A stretch of DNA of 64,000 nucleotides from Phoronis australis (lineage: Eukaryota; Phoronida; Phoronidae), in the NCBI GenBank assembly GCA_002633005.1, contig NMRA01000593.1:185348-249347 (forward strand), read 5' to 3'. Positions 62,010-64,000 of the stretch are shown here, piece by piece (position 1 is the first letter of the stretch; each line of letters opens with the position of its first letter). Made by a program: the position numbers and the translations under genes. The notes beneath the pieces are model-generated. The model was not told the origin of the DNA. It searched no databases and was given only the letters and a program-made list of their open reading frames with translations.

Positions 62010-62410
62010 TTTGGCTGACTAAGAAACAAAAATTAAATTAGGAATTTTACTTTCATAAAATTGGTCTCATAACATTCCTAACTAATTGAATGTATGTTAC
62101 TCATCCTGTTAGGGCATAATGCAAAACAAAACAAAAAATGAATCAATTTCTGGACGATCTCTGCAGAAGTCTCCACAGAGAAGTCCTGGAGATGGGGACG
62201 CTATGTTATCCTTTATATGAAGTAAGTCCAGAAAGTAACATTCCTAACTGTTAGGGATCTAGTTCCGCCCAATGCATGTTGTTCATGTTGGCAACCAAAA
62301 TAGAATGTGTCCTAGGGAATGTTATGAGATTGATTTTATGAGAGCAAACAGACCAAATAATTTTTGCTTTCAGTCAGAGTAACGGGGCAAAATGCACCTT
62401 CGACCTAAAC
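62010..62410. mobile_element. Fold-back element (relative of 59815-60200)
   Basis: The left arm TTTGGCTGACTAAGAAAC...AATTGGTCTCATAACATTCC pairs with the right arm GGAATGTTATGAGATTGATT...TTTTTGCTTTCAGTCAGAG. The loop contains GTTCATGTTGGCAACC, as in the relative, but not the minisatellite. Confidence 0.6.
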
Positions 62411-62632
62411 AGTACGATTTTTCGTTTTCAATTTCATATGTGACTCGGGGACCACTGTCTGCATATTATGACTGTTGTATATGACTTTTTACCTCAAACT
62501 CATGTCAAAATCACTGTCTAACATATTTTAGAAAGGTGTCATGTCAGCATTGTTGAGTGTTCATCTTGAACATTTGGATCAAATAAAATTTGGTCTTCGC
62601 CATTGATACTGTTGCTCTACAATGAATGAATG

Positions 62633-63635
62633 TACCGTATTCGTCCTGAATAAGTGTTCGGGTGCTCAGAAAAATTCCGTTTGGGGGGGTGCTTATTGTA
62701 ACTTGAGGCAGTTGAAACCCATTCTCCAAAACGGGTGAAATCGGAAGTTGGGATTCATCAAATTTACGCTCTGTGATGTATCTGTAACCTATCACAGACT
62801 TTCTACAAAACTGTGGTGTATATCAAACTTCATTGTTAAATTACGATCATTTTACAGAAAATTGTGCTGAAATCCGAGGGCAACAACTCGCCGATGTGTC
62901 ACGATTGCCGATAAGGCAACTTGAATAAAAATACGACTTAACAAATAACCTGAAATCCTCACTTAAGTTTTTCAAATAGGGTCCTAAGATTTTTAAGTTC
63001 CTGTGGAGTCGGGATTAACAGCAGGTTAAGTCCAAATCTGTGCAAGATTGTACCCCACAACACAAGAAAAATCTGGACAAACTCCTCGGAAAACACGTTA
63101 TCACATGACGTTTCTTTTGACTGGAATGCTTTTATCACCAATTTTTTTTTACTCGTGAGACAGTCGTCAGCTGAATGGCACGCTTTGAGTACCAGTCTTC
63201 GATTCGCGGTTTTCGCGTGTACAAAGAAACTTAGAATCACGTTGAACGAAAAGAATTGGAAACTATACGTGAAAGATTCAATCCCGTTGACAAGTACGCC
63301 GTGTCTGTTCTGAACGACCAGACCATAGTGGGAGACATTCCTCGGGAGATTAGCAAAACTGTTGCATTGTTTTTGAAGCACGGCGTAAGGTTGAAGTGTA
63401 GCCACGGCTATATACCAACACAGTGGCGAGGCTGGTGGTCTAGAAATTCTGTGCACAATTTTTTTCAGGACTGTTGGATCTTGTTGATAAATTGAAGACA
63501 TTACTCTAGAATTTCAGGACTGTAGGTAAGGCATTTTTCACATGTACACGCTCATGGTCTGGGCACTTATTTCAGCAAAGTCTGAAAACAGGAGTGCTTG
63601 AAGGGGCATGAGCACTTATTACGCCAAATACGGTA
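62633..63635 (+). mobile_element. ~1-kb TIR element with a HIRAN-like coding relic
   Basis: The ends are TACCGTATTCGTCCTGAATAAGTG-like on the left and the complement of TACCGTATTTGGCGTAATAAG on the right. At 63256-63470 the + strand encodes RERFNPVDKYAVSVLNDQTI followed by VGDIPREISKTVALFLKHG. This resembles the core of HIRAN domains (NPxDxxAVxV, then VGxxPRxxS), which are found in some DNA-repair proteins and transposon-encoded proteins. The frame starts inside the element and ends at a stop, so it is a fragment. The domain name is from memory of the motif and was not searched. Confidence 0.55.
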
Positions 63636-64000
63636 CCTTTCTTTCAAGCTAAATTTTACTAAAATGACAGGACCACATGTCCAATTAATGCCATATTGGT
63701 ATGAAGACAAAATCAAACACTGCAGGATTATTTCGTTCAGAAAATATATCTTTTTACCAAGTTACGTGTTGCAAGTTTTATAAATATTTTGTTCAATACA
63801 CAGACATGTTGCTAAGGTTGCAAATAACTTTAAAAAGCAAATAAAGGCAAAATACCAATGGCCTGAGTAAAAATATACAAGGGACATTCACATAACTCGC
63901 CGCATCATATATATTTCTTTATAACAGTTCGTTCTGGTAGTCAGACTCATTTCGAAACCTCTGCCCCACTACAGTATTAATTTCAACCAGAGTCTCATAT
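63636..64000. other. Window end, no feature recognised
   Basis: AT-rich sequence with short non-conserved frames only. Confidence 0.5.

Larger units (their letters stand above)
60865..62632. other. 5' flank of the nuclear receptor
   Basis: This interval should contain the promoter and any upstream non-coding exon, neither of which I can place. It holds a degenerate tandem repeat (61224-61640) and a fold-back family copy (62010-62410). Confidence 0.45.

Overview
The window is eukaryotic nuclear DNA from an invertebrate animal. It is AT-rich, its genes are split by GT-AG introns of 0.2 to 15 kb, and it is crowded with decayed transposons, fold-back repeats and tRNA-derived repeats. The gene content (FAHD1, an ADP-ribosyltransferase fused to zinc fingers, the ciliary protein CFAP58 and a nuclear receptor with an HR96/DAF-12-type P-box) points to an aquatic invertebrate bilaterian. 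An ambulacrarian (hemichordate or echinoderm) would fit, but the sequence alone does not prove it.

Layout: (1) 1-3200, + strand: the 3' two exons of FAHD1 (acylpyruvase/oxaloacetate decarboxylase); its 5' exon is outside the window. (2) 5905-16245, - strand: an 11-exon gene whose exon phases all agree and give a 911-residue protein. It has a long disordered N-terminus, a RING1-IBR zinc-finger pair resembling the front two thirds of an RNF216-type RBR ubiquitin ligase, and then a PARP-type ADP-ribosyltransferase domain where the catalytic RING2 would be. This is the most unusual gene here. (3) 21746-32708, + strand: a complete 15-exon CFAP58, 883 residues. (4) 37940-60864, - strand: a complete six-exon nuclear receptor, 478 residues, of the HR96 (NR1J/NR1I-related) type. 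A 15.5-kb intron separates its N-terminal exons from the DNA-binding domain.

Between and inside these genes are a ~1-kb tandem duplication of nested palindromes with a single N at its junction, TIR elements carrying a tRNA-like core, a 3.4-kb TIR transposon built of ~160-bp subunits and inserted 65 bp from a nuclear-receptor splice donor, two TIR elements (one with a HIRAN-like coding relic), a non-LTR retrotransposon relic, several minisatellites and one 340-bp assembly gap.

The four genes do not form a functional pathway; animal gene order here is probably incidental. The fusion gene and CFAP58 are divergent (5.5 kb apart). CFAP58 and the nuclear receptor are convergent.
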